The notes beneath the pieces are model-generated. The model had not been told where the DNA came from. It did no database searches and saw only the letters and a list, made by a program, of their open reading frames with translations. From positions 248,001-312,000 of the forward strand of contig JAGOAX010000003.1 of the NCBI GenBank assembly GCA_017983695.1: a stretch of 64,000 nt of DNA, given 5' to 3'. Below are positions 35,746 to 44,314 of this stretch, one piece after another. The first letter of the stretch is position 1. Every line of letters begins with the position of its first letter. A program made the translations under genes and the position numbers. This DNA comes from Ferruginibacter sp. Lineage in GTDB: Bacteria > Bacteroidota > Bacteroidia > Chitinophagales > Chitinophagaceae.

Positions 35746-35785
35746 AAAAAAGCCTTCTGAAAGAATACATTCAGAAGGCTTTTTT
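35746..35785 (-). terminator. Rho-independent terminator after the first GNAT gene
   Basis: A perfect 16-bp stem (core GCCTTCTGAA / TTCAGAAGGC with A and T runs on either side) and an 8-nt loop. It lies 19 bp past the stop of the GNAT gene and can work in both directions. Confidence 0.88.
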
Positions 35786-35803
35786 AATGCGTTTAGCATT
35801 ATT

Positions 35804-36478
35804 TTAAATTATTTTTTCCAGCAATACCTTAACATTATGCGGCAGGTATTTAAAAATTTCTTCATTATCGCAAACATATCTTTTAACTACCTGGAAACCG
35901 TTTTTCTGATGCATTTTTATACTGGTCTGGTTTGTTTCAAAGCACGACACCTGCATTAATCCGATAGATGAGTTCAGGTTCTTTGCAAAAGCCTGATGTG
36001 CCTCCATAAGCCGGTCGGTAATCCGTTTACCCCGGTGTTCATTATCTACAAAGCCATATTCAATCTGGTATGTACCGGCAGGTCGTTCTATCTGCAGCAT
36101 TTCCCTAATCATTCCTAATCTTTCCTGCGCCTTAATGATACTTTCTTTTGGAAACACATAATTAATCAGGTTTGATTTAATAATGTTTGATGATACCCCG
36201 TTGTAATGTCCTTCGGGCCATCCGCCTACGGCACCAACCGGTTTATCCTGATACCAGGCAATAAAAAAACTGCTCACTGAAAATTCACATCCATCAACAT
36301 CTTCCTTCAACATGGCGACGATCAGTTCTTTCACGCTGTCTTCTGAAAGATCAAACAGGTTAGCAAGCCCCATGTTATTGGTAAAGCTTTTTTCCGCCCC
36401 TATAATTACATCTGCCAGAAACTCCACATCGTTTACTGTGGCTTTCTGAATAACATAGTCTGTATCTGCATTGATCAT
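35804..36478 (-). CDS. GNAT-family N-acetyltransferase (copy 1)
   Basis: A 224-residue acetyltransferase. The acetyl-CoA-binding segment is FVDNEHRGKRITDRLMEAHQ (the R/Q-x-x-G-x-G/A loop in divergent form, HRGKRI), followed by CFETNQTSIKMHQKNGFQVV, which is the typical GNAT C-terminal helix-strand. The substrate is unknown. It is closely similar to the next gene (copy 2) over its whole length, showing a tandem duplication; 127 bp separate them, and only this copy is followed by a strong terminator. Confidence 0.85.
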   Translation of the reverse strand: MINADTDYVIQKATVNDVEFLADVIIGAEKSFTNNMGLANLFDLSEDSVKELIVAMLKEDVDGCEFSVSSFFIAWYQDKPVGAVGGWPEGHYNGVSSNIIKSNLINYVFPKESIIKAQERLGMIREMLQIERPAGTYQIEYGFVDNEHRGKRITDRLMEAHQAFAKNLNSSIGLMQVSCFETNQTSIKMHQKNGFQVVKRYVCDNEEIFKYLPHNVKVLLEKII

Positions 36479-36605
36479 AGGTTGAATTTAATTGAAAAAT
36501 TAACGGTAAAACTACCGGAATATTATCCGTTAAGCGAAGTGATTTGAAATAGTAGGGTCTGGTACTAAACGGTTATAATTAAATGTGAGGTGACGCGATA
36601 ATTAA

Positions 36606-37271
36606 TTAAAAGCTTTTTTCAAGCAGTACTTTTACGTTAAAAGGCAGGTATTTAAGAATATCTTCATTGTCACACACATATCTTTTCATTCTTACATAAC
36701 CATTCCTTTCATGTGCTTTAATGATCGATTCATTATTTTCAAAACAAGACAGCTGTGCCTTGCAGACATTCGGGTCAAGTTCTTTTGCATAAGCCAGGTG
36801 TACATCCATTAATTGTTGTGTAATTCTTTTTCCACGATGGTCTGCATCAACAAAAACATACTCCAGTTGGTAAGTACCTACAGGCCTTTCAATATGGAGC
36901 ATCTCTTTTATCATTTCCATTTTTGCCTGCGCCTTGATCACACTTTCCTTAGGAAAAATATAGGCAATTAAATTAGATTTAAGCATATTTGATGACATAC
37001 CATCATAGTAGCCTTCCACCCATCCGCCTAAAGCACCTGCTGGCTTATCGCCATACCAGGCTATAAAAAAACTGCTTATTGAAAAATCGCAACCATCAAC
37101 TTCCTCTTCCAGCATTTTTATAATAAGTTCCTTTACCTCTTCTTCGGTTAGTTCAAAAAAATTAGCAAGGCCAAGATTATCAGTCAGGCTTTTTTCGGCA
37201 CCAATAATTACATCTGCCAAAAAATTGACATCATTAATAGTAGCCTTACGAATTACATATTCCGATTCCAT
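36606..37271 (-). CDS. GNAT-family N-acetyltransferase (copy 2)
   Basis: A 221-residue paralogue of the adjacent gene, with the same start (EYVIRKATINDVNFLADVII), the same CoA-binding segment (FVDADHRGKRITQQLMDVHL) and the same C terminus (LPFNVKVLLEKSF). The differences are spread evenly, suggesting an old duplication with both copies still under selection. The substrate is unknown. The 93-bp spacer towards the thiolase gene is AT-rich and holds no clear terminator. Confidence 0.85.
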   Translation of the reverse strand: MESEYVIRKATINDVNFLADVIIGAEKSLTDNLGLANFFELTEEEVKELIIKMLEEEVDGCDFSISSFFIAWYGDKPAGALGGWVEGYYDGMSSNMLKSNLIAYIFPKESVIKAQAKMEMIKEMLHIERPVGTYQLEYVFVDADHRGKRITQQLMDVHLAYAKELDPNVCKAQLSCFENNESIIKAHERNGYVRMKRYVCDNEDILKYLPFNVKVLLEKSF

Positions 37272-37364
37272 AGATTTATTTTTGCTTTAACGGCGAATCT
37301 TACACATTATTATCAAAAATATTTATTATTATTTTATAAATGATTTTTAAGGTGCAATTTATCG

Positions 37365-38543
37365 TTACATATTTTCTATCACCATGGCACTGGCACCACC
37401 ACCGCCATAACAAATACCTGCGGCTCCATATCTTGCATTGTTTTGTTTCAACACATTGATCAGTGTAACAATTATTCTTGCACCGCTGCATCCCAACGGG
37501 TGGCCTAAGGAAACCGCACCACCGTTTACATTTACTTTTGCAGGATCTAGTTTCATGCGCCTGCTGTTTTCAATACCAACTACGGCAAAAGCCTCATTTA
37601 TTTCCCAGTAATCAATGTCTTCCATTTTTAATCCGGCTTTAGCAACTGCCTTTGGCATGGCTACAGCCGGTGTGGTGGTAAACCACTCTGGTGCCTGCTC
37701 GGCATCGGCATAAGAAATAATTTTAGCAATCGGTTTTAAGCCAAGAGCTTCGGCTTTTTCCCTGCTCATTAAAACCAATGCCGCAGCACCGTCGTTCATG
37801 GTGCTTGAATTGGCAGCTGTAACAGTTCCATCTTTTACAAAAGCACCCTTCAGCCCCGGTATTTTTTCAAAATTAACTTTAAACGGTTCTTCATCTTTTG
37901 AGAATAAGACCGGTTCGCCTTTACGCTGCGGAATTTCTACCGGCACAATCTCTGCATCAAATTTGCCCGAATTTGTTGCAGCCTGGCTGCGTTTATAACT
38001 TTCAACAGCAAAAATATCCTGGTCGTCACGACTTACACCACATGTAGTGGCACATAATTCGGCAGAGTTGCCCATGGCTTTACCATCATATACATCCGTT
38101 AATCCATCTTTTGCAAGGCCATCAATAAGGGTAGTATTTCCATAGCGGTTTCCCCAGCGCATGGTATCTGCATAAAACGGAACACTACTCATATTTTCCA
38201 TACCACCTGCTACAACAATATCTGCATCTCCCAGCAAAATACTTTGTGCGGCAAGCGAAATCGCTTTCATACCGCTGGCGCAAACTTTATTAATGGTAGT
38301 ACAATTCACTTCGTTTGGCAAACCGGCAAACTTTGAGGCCTGCCTTGCCGGTGCCTGGCCAAGATTAGCCTGTATAACGCAGCCCATTAAAACATCGTTT
38401 ACATCGGTTGGCTTAATACCGGCTTTTTCTATGGCTCCCTTTATAGCAATGGCGCCTAATTTAGTGGCTGAAAAATCTTTTAATGTACCGCCAAAACTTC
38501 CCATTGGCGTACGTACAGCAGAAATAATATATACTTCTTTCAT
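37365..38543 (-). CDS. Acetyl-CoA C-acyltransferase (thiolase)
   Basis: A 392-residue type II thiolase that condenses or cleaves acyl-CoAs. It shows the nucleophile C88 in NKVCASGMKA, NEAFA, the general-base H348 in SLGHPLGCSGARI and the second active-site cysteine C378 in GICYGGGGASA. The length is typical of biosynthetic acetoacetyl-CoA thiolases (AtoB/PhaA type), but a beta-oxidation FadA role cannot be excluded from sequence alone. It has its own TACCTTTG promoter, divergent from the small exported protein gene. Confidence 0.93.
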   Translation of the reverse strand: MKEVYIISAVRTPMGSFGGTLKDFSATKLGAIAIKGAIEKAGIKPTDVNDVLMGCVIQANLGQAPARQASKFAGLPNEVNCTTINKVCASGMKAISLAAQSILLGDADIVVAGGMENMSSVPFYADTMRWGNRYGNTTLIDGLAKDGLTDVYDGKAMGNSAELCATTCGVSRDDQDIFAVESYKRSQAATNSGKFDAEIVPVEIPQRKGEPVLFSKDEEPFKVNFEKIPGLKGAFVKDGTVTAANSSTMNDGAAALVLMSREKAEALGLKPIAKIISYADAEQAPEWFTTTPAVAMPKAVAKAGLKMEDIDYWEINEAFAVVGIENSRRMKLDPAKVNVNGGAVSLGHPLGCSGARIIVTLINVLKQNNARYGAAGICYGGGGASAMVIENM

Positions 38544-38562
38544 AAAACAATCATTTAATGAA

Positions 38563-38600
38563 CAAAGGTAGACGGTTGATTATTTATTTTTTTAAATTTG
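38563..38600. promoter_or_regulatory. Divergent promoter pair
   Basis: TACCTTTG on the minus strand (38570-38563) serves the thiolase gene, 19 nt from its ATG. TAAATTTG on the plus strand (38593-38600) serves the small exported protein and favours its ATG at 38615. Both match TAnnTTTG exactly. Confidence 0.6.
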
Positions 38601-38614
38601 AGAAATATCAAGCG

Positions 38615-39085
38615 ATGATGACAAAACATTTGAGACTATTTATAAGTTCATTCATTTTATTAACATTTGCTAAAGCACAAAATAATAATGCCGATAGCAC
38701 TGCAGTTGCAACAACATTAAAAACATTGCTTACAATTTGTAAAACTGTTGATTTTACTGACCCAAAAACCAACGAACTGGGTATGTTTTACAAAGCTGCA
38801 CCGTACATCATTTATCGAGGCGATGATAAGGCAAGAGCATGGAAAGACTTTGCTAACTATACCAAACCGGAAGAAAAGAAAGGTGTAGATGCTGTCTGCA
38901 TCCGCATTAACGAATCGGTTAACAGGGACAGCAGCTTTACCATTGAAAAATACTTTACCAAAAAAGAAAGCGAAGGCAAATGGCATGTACTAATGATAAA
39001 TTATACCAAAAAGGGTGTGGCTAAAAAAGCAGCATTTGCTTTTTTAAAAATTGGTAAGCGCTTTGGTTTGGGAGATATTGATTAA
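38615..39085 (+). CDS. Small exported protein, hypothetical
   Basis: A 156-residue protein. The start at 38615 (MMTKHLRLFISSFILL) is chosen because a TAAATTTG promoter ends at 38600 and because it puts the signal peptide (ending FAKAQ) at the N terminus. The mature part is mixed alpha/beta with TYTKPEEKKGVD-like charged loops and ends in a basic KKGVAKKAAFAFLKIGKRFG. The fold may resemble NTF2-like or SnoaL-type small domains, but no motif is diagnostic. The c-type cytochrome gene follows on the same strand. Confidence 0.7.
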   Translation: MMTKHLRLFISSFILLTFAKAQNNNADSTAVATTLKTLLTICKTVDFTDPKTNELGMFYKAAPYIIYRGDDKARAWKDFANYTKPEEKKGVDAVCIRINESVNRDSSFTIEKYFTKKESEGKWHVLMINYTKKGVAKKAAFAFLKIGKRFGLGDID

Positions 39086-39181
39086 AACAGTATAAATGTT
39101 CATATAGATATTTTGCCTTTTATCCTCAAACGCAGGTTTAATTAAAAAAGCTCCTTATCTTACTTCATATAAATCAAAAAA

Positions 39182-39556
39182 ATGAAAAAAATCCTGATCA
39201 TTGTAACAACGCTTTCAATAGTTTTTTTTGGCGCCTGTTCAAAAAAAGCTAATCCCACAAAAACTGATGGCACAACAGTAGAAACGCCGGCCAAACCTGC
39301 TGCTACTGTTTACAACAGCGCTGTGCAATCACTGATCCAGGCAAAATGTACTCCCTGTCATATTCCTTCAAAAGGTGGGTTTAAAGCCAACCTTGATGGT
39401 TACGATTTATCAAAAAAATATATTGCTGATATTATTGCCCGTATAGAAAAAAATCCTGGTGATAAAGGCTTTATGCCTTTTAAAAATCCAAAGCTTTCTG
39501 CGGAAGAAATTGGCGTATTTAAAAAATGGCTTGCCGAAGGCTTGCTGGAAAAATAA
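39182..39556 (+). CDS. c-type cytochrome lipoprotein
   Basis: A 124-residue lipoprotein with lipobox FGAC (C19), a short Thr/Pro/Ala linker and a single cytochrome c domain: haem-binding CTPCH (56-60) and a likely distal methionine M98 in KGFMPF. It resembles the cytochrome domains fused to DUF1549/PSCyt-type and other surface proteins, but here it stands alone, suggesting an electron shuttle on the periplasmic face of the outer or inner membrane. A strong terminator follows. Confidence 0.88.
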   Translation: MKKILIIVTTLSIVFFGACSKKANPTKTDGTTVETPAKPAATVYNSAVQSLIQAKCTPCHIPSKGGFKANLDGYDLSKKYIADIIARIEKNPGDKGFMPFKNPKLSAEEIGVFKKWLAEGLLEK

Positions 39557-39580
39557 ATAAACTTCTTTTTAAAATAGTAT

Positions 39581-39614
39581 AAACTGTCAAATGCTGAGCC
39601 CATTTGACAGTTTT
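39581..39614 (+). terminator. Rho-independent terminator after the cytochrome gene
   Basis: A perfect 13-bp stem (AAACTGTCAAATG / CATTTGACAGTTT) with a 7-nt loop and trailing Ts. Confidence 0.85.
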
Positions 39615-39667
39615 GCATATATCTCCCGTTACCAAAATCTCCCCATCTGCCCTAGCCTGCTTTTTTG

Positions 39668-39675
39668 TACTTTTG
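39668..39675 (+). promoter_or_regulatory. -7 promoter box of valS
   Basis: TACTTTTG matches TAnnTTTG exactly and lies 27 nt before the valS ATG. Confidence 0.55.
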
Positions 39676-39702
39676 CCATCCTGAAAAATTAGAACGACGA
39701 AA

Positions 39703-42453
39703 ATGGAACTGACTAAAAATTTTGAGCCCACAGCAATTGACGCAAAATGGTACCAGCATAGTTTGGATAAAGGGTATTTTAATAGTACTCCCGATAGCAG
39801 GGAAGCTTATACCGTTGTAATTCCCCCGCCCAATGTTACCGGTGTGTTGCACATGGGCCATTGTTTAAATAATACCATACAGGATATTTTAGTACGCCGT
39901 GCAAGAATGGAAGGCAAAAACGCCTGCTGGGTACCAGGTACAGATCATGCTTCTATTGCTACAGAGGCCAAAGTTGTGGCTATGTTACGGGAAAGAGGCA
40001 TTACCAAATCTTCTTTAACAAGAGAAGAATTTTTAAGCTATGCCTGGGAATGGAAAGAAAAATATGGCGGCATTATTTTACAGCAATTAAAAAAACTGGG
40101 TTGCAGTTTAGATTGGAACCGCACTTCATTCACCATGGATGAAGATTATTATAAAGCGGTAATAAAAGTTTTTATCGACCTGTATGGCAAAGGATTAATT
40201 TACCGGGGCAAAAGAATGGTAAACTGGGATCCGGTTAGCCAGACGGCATTGAGCGATGAAGAAGTAATTTTTAAAGATGTAGATTCAAAATTGTATTACG
40301 TTAGCTATCCGTTTGCAGATGGCAGTGGCAAAATTACTGTAGCTACCACAAGGCCCGAAACCATTTTAGGCGATGTGGCCATTTGTGTAAACCCAACTGA
40401 TGAAAGATATACCGCTCTTGTTGGTAAAGAAGTTATAGTACCCATCATCAACAGAAAAATTCCGGTAATTGCAGATGAATATGTAACGGCAGATTTTGGT
40501 ACCGGAGCATTAAAAATTACGCCAGCGCATGATAAGAATGATAATATGCTGGGCTTAAAGCATAATTTAAAAGCTATTGACACTTTAGATGCCACAGGTA
40601 AATTCACCACAGTGGAATTGCTGGACGATCAGCCTTCTGAATTGGTGTTGTCTTACAACGGTGTGGATCGTTTTGCACTGCGTAAAAAAATTGTAGAAGA
40701 TATTACAGCCTTAGGCCAAATTGAAAAAATAGAAGATTACAAAGGACAAGTTGGTACTAGTGAAAGAACGGGAGCTGTTATTGAAAGCCGTTTATCAATG
40801 CAATGGTTTATTGACATGAAAAAATTCATGGATAAAAACCCGGAAGCATTATCTGCAGTAATGGATGATACCATTCAATTTCATCCGGCTAAATTAAAAA
40901 ATACCTATAGTCATTGGTTAAGTAATATTAAAGACTGGTGCATCAGCCGACAGTTGTGGTGGGGACAGCAAATACCGGCCTGGTATGATGCGGAGGGGAA
41001 TGTTTTTGTGGCAGCAACAGTTTTAGAAGCCGCAAGTTACAAGCTGCAAGGGGCAGGAATTACGCAGCCATCTAATGCTGAACTTGAAGCTTGCAGCTTG
41101 AAGCTTTCCCAGGATGAAGATGTACTGGATACCTGGTTCTCTTCATGGTTGTGGCCAATGGAAGTTTTTAAAGGCATCAGCAATCCGGGTAATAAAGATG
41201 TTGATTATTATTATCCCACAACAACCTTAGTTACCGGCCAGGATATTATTTTCTTTTGGGTAGCCAGGATGATAATGGCTGGTTACGAATACAAAAAGGC
41301 AATCCCTTTTAAAGACGTTTATTTTACCGGTATGGTACGGGATAAACAAGGCAGAAAAATGAGCAAGCAATTGGGCAACTCTCCTGACCTATTAGGATTG
41401 ATAGACCAGTACGGTGCAGATGCTACACGTTTTGGAATTATGATCGCTTCGCCGGCAGGTAATGATTTATTATTCGATGAAAGCAGTTTGGAACAAGGCA
41501 GGAATTTTAATAATAAATTGTGGAATGCTTTGAAGCTGGTGAAGACCGTTTGGAAAGTAGCTCCTGAATTTAAGGTTACAAATAATTACGATTTAGAAAA
41601 AGGCTATGGATATATTAAATCAGAAGAATTAGCAACAACAAATGACAATCAACATTTTGCTGTAGAATGGTTTGAAAATAAATTAAATATCGTTAGCGAA
41701 GAAATAGACTGCTTAATAAAAGAGTTTCGGTTAAGTGAAGCTTTAAAAACTTTATACAGTTTAATATGGGGTGATTTTTGCAGTTGGTATTTAGAATGGG
41801 TAAAGCCCGATTTTGGAGAACCAATTGATGCTGAAATTTATAAAAAAACAATTCATTTTTTTACTAAATTAATGCAGCTACTACATCCATACATGCCATT
41901 TGTTACCGAAGAAATCTATCACTTACTGGAAGAAAGAAAAGATGATTTATGTATAAACCAATTGAACAATAATTTACGTTTAGATATCGATACAGGATTT
42001 TTAATAAAAGGCGGGTTGTTACAAACAGTTATTACTGGCATACGTGATGTAAGAAATAAAAATCAGATAAAACCTAAAGAACAAATTGACATATATATTC
42101 AAACTGTGAGTATAGATACTTATCAAGCAATTGAAAGTATTTTAGCAAAACAATTAAATGCTAAAGCAATTTCGTTTGTAAAAGATAAAATACCTGGTAC
42201 TATTTCATCTGTAATTGGTAACGATACATTTTATATAAAATCAGAACAACCCATTAATACCGGCAGCCAGAAAGATGATTTGGTAAAAGACCTTGAACAT
42301 CAAAAAGGCTTTTTACTATCAGTAGAAAAAAAATTAAGCAACGAAAAATTTGTAGCCAATGCCAAACCGGAAGTGCTGGCGCTGGAACAAAAGAAAAAAG
42401 CTGATGCTTTATCAAGAATAAAAGCCATTGAAGAAAGTTTGGCAGCGCTTTAA
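39703..42453 (+). CDS. valS: Valyl-tRNA synthetase
   Basis: A 916-residue class I aminoacyl-tRNA synthetase. HIGH motif: PPPNVTGVLHMGH (41-53); KMSKQ motif at 552-556; editing (CP1) domain with TTRPETILGDVAICVNP; anticodon domain and C-terminal coiled-coil tRNA arm (LSNEKFVANAKPEVLALEQK). The segment between the CP1 domain and QDEDVLDTWFSSWLWP (about residues 440-468) contains an unusual stretch with an 11-bp inverted repeat in the DNA (41040-41050 and 41090-41100), probably a short repeat that has entered the gene in frame. The rest is normal in length and sequence. Confidence 0.97.
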   Translation: MELTKNFEPTAIDAKWYQHSLDKGYFNSTPDSREAYTVVIPPPNVTGVLHMGHCLNNTIQDILVRRARMEGKNACWVPGTDHASIATEAKVVAMLRERGITKSSLTREEFLSYAWEWKEKYGGIILQQLKKLGCSLDWNRTSFTMDEDYYKAVIKVFIDLYGKGLIYRGKRMVNWDPVSQTALSDEEVIFKDVDSKLYYVSYPFADGSGKITVATTRPETILGDVAICVNPTDERYTALVGKEVIVPIINRKIPVIADEYVTADFGTGALKITPAHDKNDNMLGLKHNLKAIDTLDATGKFTTVELLDDQPSELVLSYNGVDRFALRKKIVEDITALGQIEKIEDYKGQVGTSERTGAVIESRLSMQWFIDMKKFMDKNPEALSAVMDDTIQFHPAKLKNTYSHWLSNIKDWCISRQLWWGQQIPAWYDAEGNVFVAATVLEAASYKLQGAGITQPSNAELEACSLKLSQDEDVLDTWFSSWLWPMEVFKGISNPGNKDVDYYYPTTTLVTGQDIIFFWVARMIMAGYEYKKAIPFKDVYFTGMVRDKQGRKMSKQLGNSPDLLGLIDQYGADATRFGIMIASPAGNDLLFDESSLEQGRNFNNKLWNALKLVKTVWKVAPEFKVTNNYDLEKGYGYIKSEELATTNDNQHFAVEWFENKLNIVSEEIDCLIKEFRLSEALKTLYSLIWGDFCSWYLEWVKPDFGEPIDAEIYKKTIHFFTKLMQLLHPYMPFVTEEIYHLLEERKDDLCINQLNNNLRLDIDTGFLIKGGLLQTVITGIRDVRNKNQIKPKEQIDIYIQTVSIDTYQAIESILAKQLNAKAISFVKDKIPGTISSVIGNDTFYIKSEQPINTGSQKDDLVKDLEHQKGFLLSVEKKLSNEKFVANAKPEVLALEQKKKADALSRIKAIEESLAAL
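41040..41100. repeat. Inverted repeat inside valS
   Basis: Perfect 11-bp arms CAAGCTGCAAG (41040-41050) and CTTGCAGCTTG (41090-41100) flank 39 nt. Both lie within words of the GAAGCTTGCAGCTTG type seen in Bacteroidota intergenic repeats. They encode an insert-like stretch in a variable loop of the synthetase. Confidence 0.55.
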
Positions 42454-42456
42454 GTT

Positions 42457-42486
42457 AGTTGGTTAACTGGTTAATTGGTTGATTAG
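42457..42486. repeat. Short GGTTAA-type intergenic repeat
   Basis: The valS 3' spacer starts with GTTGGTTAACTGGTTAATTG, a degenerate tandem repeat of the same class as the tract beside ribH. No terminator hairpin is evident in the 153-bp spacer. Confidence 0.5.
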
Positions 42487-42606
42487 TGTAGAAATCAAGG
42501 GGTAAAAATTCGTGTAATTCGATAAAATCAGTGTAATTAAAGAATACGTTAAAGTCAAAGCCCATACTTTTTTGTGCCGTAAATTCGTTGTTATAAAAAA
42601 ACTCCA

Positions 42607-43080
42607 ATGACAGTACTTAAACATACCGTTGTTTTATTTTGCCTGCTGGCTTTTAGCACAATGGCTATTGCACAAAAGCCTAAACCAGCCACCACACAAA
42701 AATTTGTACTCCCCAAATTAAAAATTGCTTTAGGCTCCCGTTCCGATTCTGTACTTAGCGTTTCTGTCGACGAAGCAATTGACCTTATTAATAAACCCCT
42801 TACAGTTACTGACGATAAAAAAGCCATTTACGCCATCGCTTCTTACCAATGCCTGTATAGAAGAAAAGCTGTAACAGAAGATGAGGAAAGCGGTAAAGTA
42901 AGCCCTGTTTCAAGTTTAGTGGCACAAACATTTAAAACCACTCCCCTTTCTGCCATATGGATAAAAACCATTTCGGAACAATTGAAAGCAGGTGAAGAGA
43001 TCTTCTTTTTTGATATTGTAGTGAAGAGTGCCGATGGCCGTTTGATGTTTGCGCCTCATCTTAAGTTGGTGGTTCGGTAA
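42607..43080 (+). CDS. Small exported protein, hypothetical
   Basis: A 157-residue protein with a signal peptide (to about 22, MAIAQ) and a compact mature domain: VLPKLKIALGSRSDSVLSVS, a central hydrophobic KAIYAIASYQCLYRRKAV, and a C-terminal EEIFFFDIVVKSADGRLMFA. The latter resembles the end of GldM-type or similar beta domains that interact with envelope machinery, but this is only a visual likeness. No family assigned. It is followed by a 614-bp non-coding region. Confidence 0.65.
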   Translation: MTVLKHTVVLFCLLAFSTMAIAQKPKPATTQKFVLPKLKIALGSRSDSVLSVSVDEAIDLINKPLTVTDDKKAIYAIASYQCLYRRKAVTEDEESGKVSPVSSLVAQTFKTTPLSAIWIKTISEQLKAGEEIFFFDIVVKSADGRLMFAPHLKLVVR

Positions 43081-43200
43081 TCAAAAATATTTTTACAATT
43101 GAAAGCAGGATACTTTATAGTTCCTGCTTTTTATTTATCCTCTTTAGGCTTTTTCTTTTAGTCATTCTTTTTCCTCTACAGCATTCAATTTATTTTTCTT

Positions 43201-43224
43201 CTTCTTTTTCTTGATAAAAAGAAG
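43201..43224. terminator. Bidirectional hairpin in a repeat-rich spacer
   Basis: Perfect 9-bp arms CTTCTTTTT and AAAAAGAAG with a 6-nt loop. This CTTTTTCTTGATAAAAAG sequence is a recurrent intergenic element in Bacteroidota and probably works as a bidirectional terminator for the small exported protein gene. It lies at the left of the 614-bp gene-free stretch 43081-43694. Confidence 0.6.
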
Positions 43225-43473
43225 CAAAAATCATGGGCTGCGGAAAAAAAAGCTAAAAATTTATCGTCAAGGGTAAAATGAAATAAGTCACAACGGGAGA
43301 ATAAAACCGGACATTGTGCGACTTACAGACTAAGAATATTACCAGGCAGCGGTAACATCTATTTCATTTTTACCACTTGCCACTAAATTTTCTTAACGCA
43401 ATTTTTTCCAATGCCCATACTTCAAAACTCTTAGCTGAGTAGCATGCTGCGGCTTCTTTTCTTTTGAAAATAT

Positions 43474-43605
43474 ATTCTATTAATCAACAGTAAACTGTTT
43501 GAACCTAAGAGTAGAATTACAAATGCTGAAGCCACAGTAGTACAAAAGTTGAACATAGCTGCTTCCCGGGATTGGGCTGTATTCAATCCCGGGGCTCTTT
43601 TTTTG
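43474..43605 (+). ncRNA. Candidate structured RNA ending in a terminator
   Basis: In the gene-free stretch 43081-43694 a set of nested helices is seen: outer arms ATTCTA/TAGAAT (43474-43479 / 43512-43517) around a hairpin AACAG/CTGTT, then a spacer, then a perfect 10-bp terminator stem CCCGGGATTG / CAATCCCGGG (43565-43574 / 43584-43593) with a T run. A strong terminator not preceded by a coding frame suggests a short transcript of about 130 nt. No family is recognised; a 6S-like RNA is one possibility. No clear TAnnTTTG box lies upstream. The rest of the stretch shows only simple repeats. Confidence 0.35.
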
Positions 43606-43633
43606 TTTCTTTTTTGGAGAAGCAAAAAAGAAA
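43606..43633. other. T/A-rich hairpin next to the terminator
   Basis: Perfect 11-bp arms TTTCTTTTTTG and CAAAAAAGAAA with a 6-nt loop lie directly after the terminator above and before the convergent Lrp gene. It probably helps stop transcription from the right. Confidence 0.5.
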
Positions 43634-43694
43634 ATAGAAAACCTAAAAGAGGTTCAAAGTATTCAAACAATCATTTCAAAAAAGAATATTACAC

Positions 43695-44198
43695 TCACCC
43701 ACCCACCAACACATGCGTCTGCTTAATAACCCCCATCACAAACACACTCTGCACATGCCCCATGTTTTCAATGTTGCTTAATTTGTTCACATGAAAATCA
43801 TGATAGGTATTCATATCCGCACTCATTACTTTAAGCATAAAATCAAATTCACCGCTGATGGTATAGCACTCCACCACTTCCGACATTTGCAAAATGGCTT
43901 TTACAAATTTGGTACCCGCCGTTTTACTATGCTCTTTTAACGATACATAACAAATAGCGATCAACCCTTTATTCACCTTGGTATGGTCAACAAGAGTTGC
44001 GTATTGCTTTATCACCCCGCTGGCTTCCATGCGTTTAATACGTTCATGTATGGGTGTGGTGCTCAGGTGTATCTTTTCCGCAATTTCCTTCACCGTCATT
44101 CTTGCATTTTGCTGCAACAGGTTAAGTATTGCAAGGTCTTTAGCATCTAATGCAATAGTGCCGGTAGCTGTTTTTCCTGTTTGAGTAGCTTTTGCCAT
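43695..44198 (-). CDS. Lrp/AsnC-family transcription regulator
   Basis: A 167-residue regulator: a short Thr/Ala-rich lead, an N-terminal winged HTH (LDAKDLAILNLLQQNARMTV, then EIAEKIHLSTTPIHERIKRM) and a C-terminal RAM ligand-binding domain (VVECYTISGEFDFMLKVMSA). Lrp/AsnC proteins form octamers and sense amino acids such as leucine or asparagine. The gene is divergent from ahcY with a 116-bp shared spacer, so control of S-adenosylhomocysteine/methionine metabolism is possible but inferred. Confidence 0.93.
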   Translation of the reverse strand: MAKATQTGKTATGTIALDAKDLAILNLLQQNARMTVKEIAEKIHLSTTPIHERIKRMEASGVIKQYATLVDHTKVNKGLIAICYVSLKEHSKTAGTKFVKAILQMSEVVECYTISGEFDFMLKVMSADMNTYHDFHVNKLSNIENMGHVQSVFVMGVIKQTHVLVGG

Positions 44199-44288
44199 AG
44201 TTAAAAAGGATTTATTCCTGTTATTAACACAATAACGGGATATTTCCCCAAATTTATATAATTACTTAGAATATTATTCTATAAGTTT

Positions 44289-44296
44289 TACTTTTG
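44289..44296 (+). promoter_or_regulatory. -7 promoter box of ahcY
   Basis: TACTTTTG, an exact TAnnTTTG match, lies 18 nt upstream of the ATG at 44315. It covers an in-frame TTG (44294), which therefore cannot be the start. Confidence 0.6.
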
Positions 44297-44314
44297 CCTT
44301 CTAAAACATTAAAT

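Noticed and set aside
43474..43605. Assignment of the candidate RNA to 6S RNA
   Set aside because: The large central bubble typical of 6S RNA could not be laid out convincingly by eye, so the feature is left unnamed.
43431..43794. Short frames in both directions in the 43.1-43.7 kb spacer
   Set aside because: They run through hairpins, T/A-rich runs and the terminator, and show no family similarity.
44294..44314. TTG start for AhcY
   Set aside because: The TTG lies inside the TACTTTTG promoter box, so it cannot be in the mRNA.
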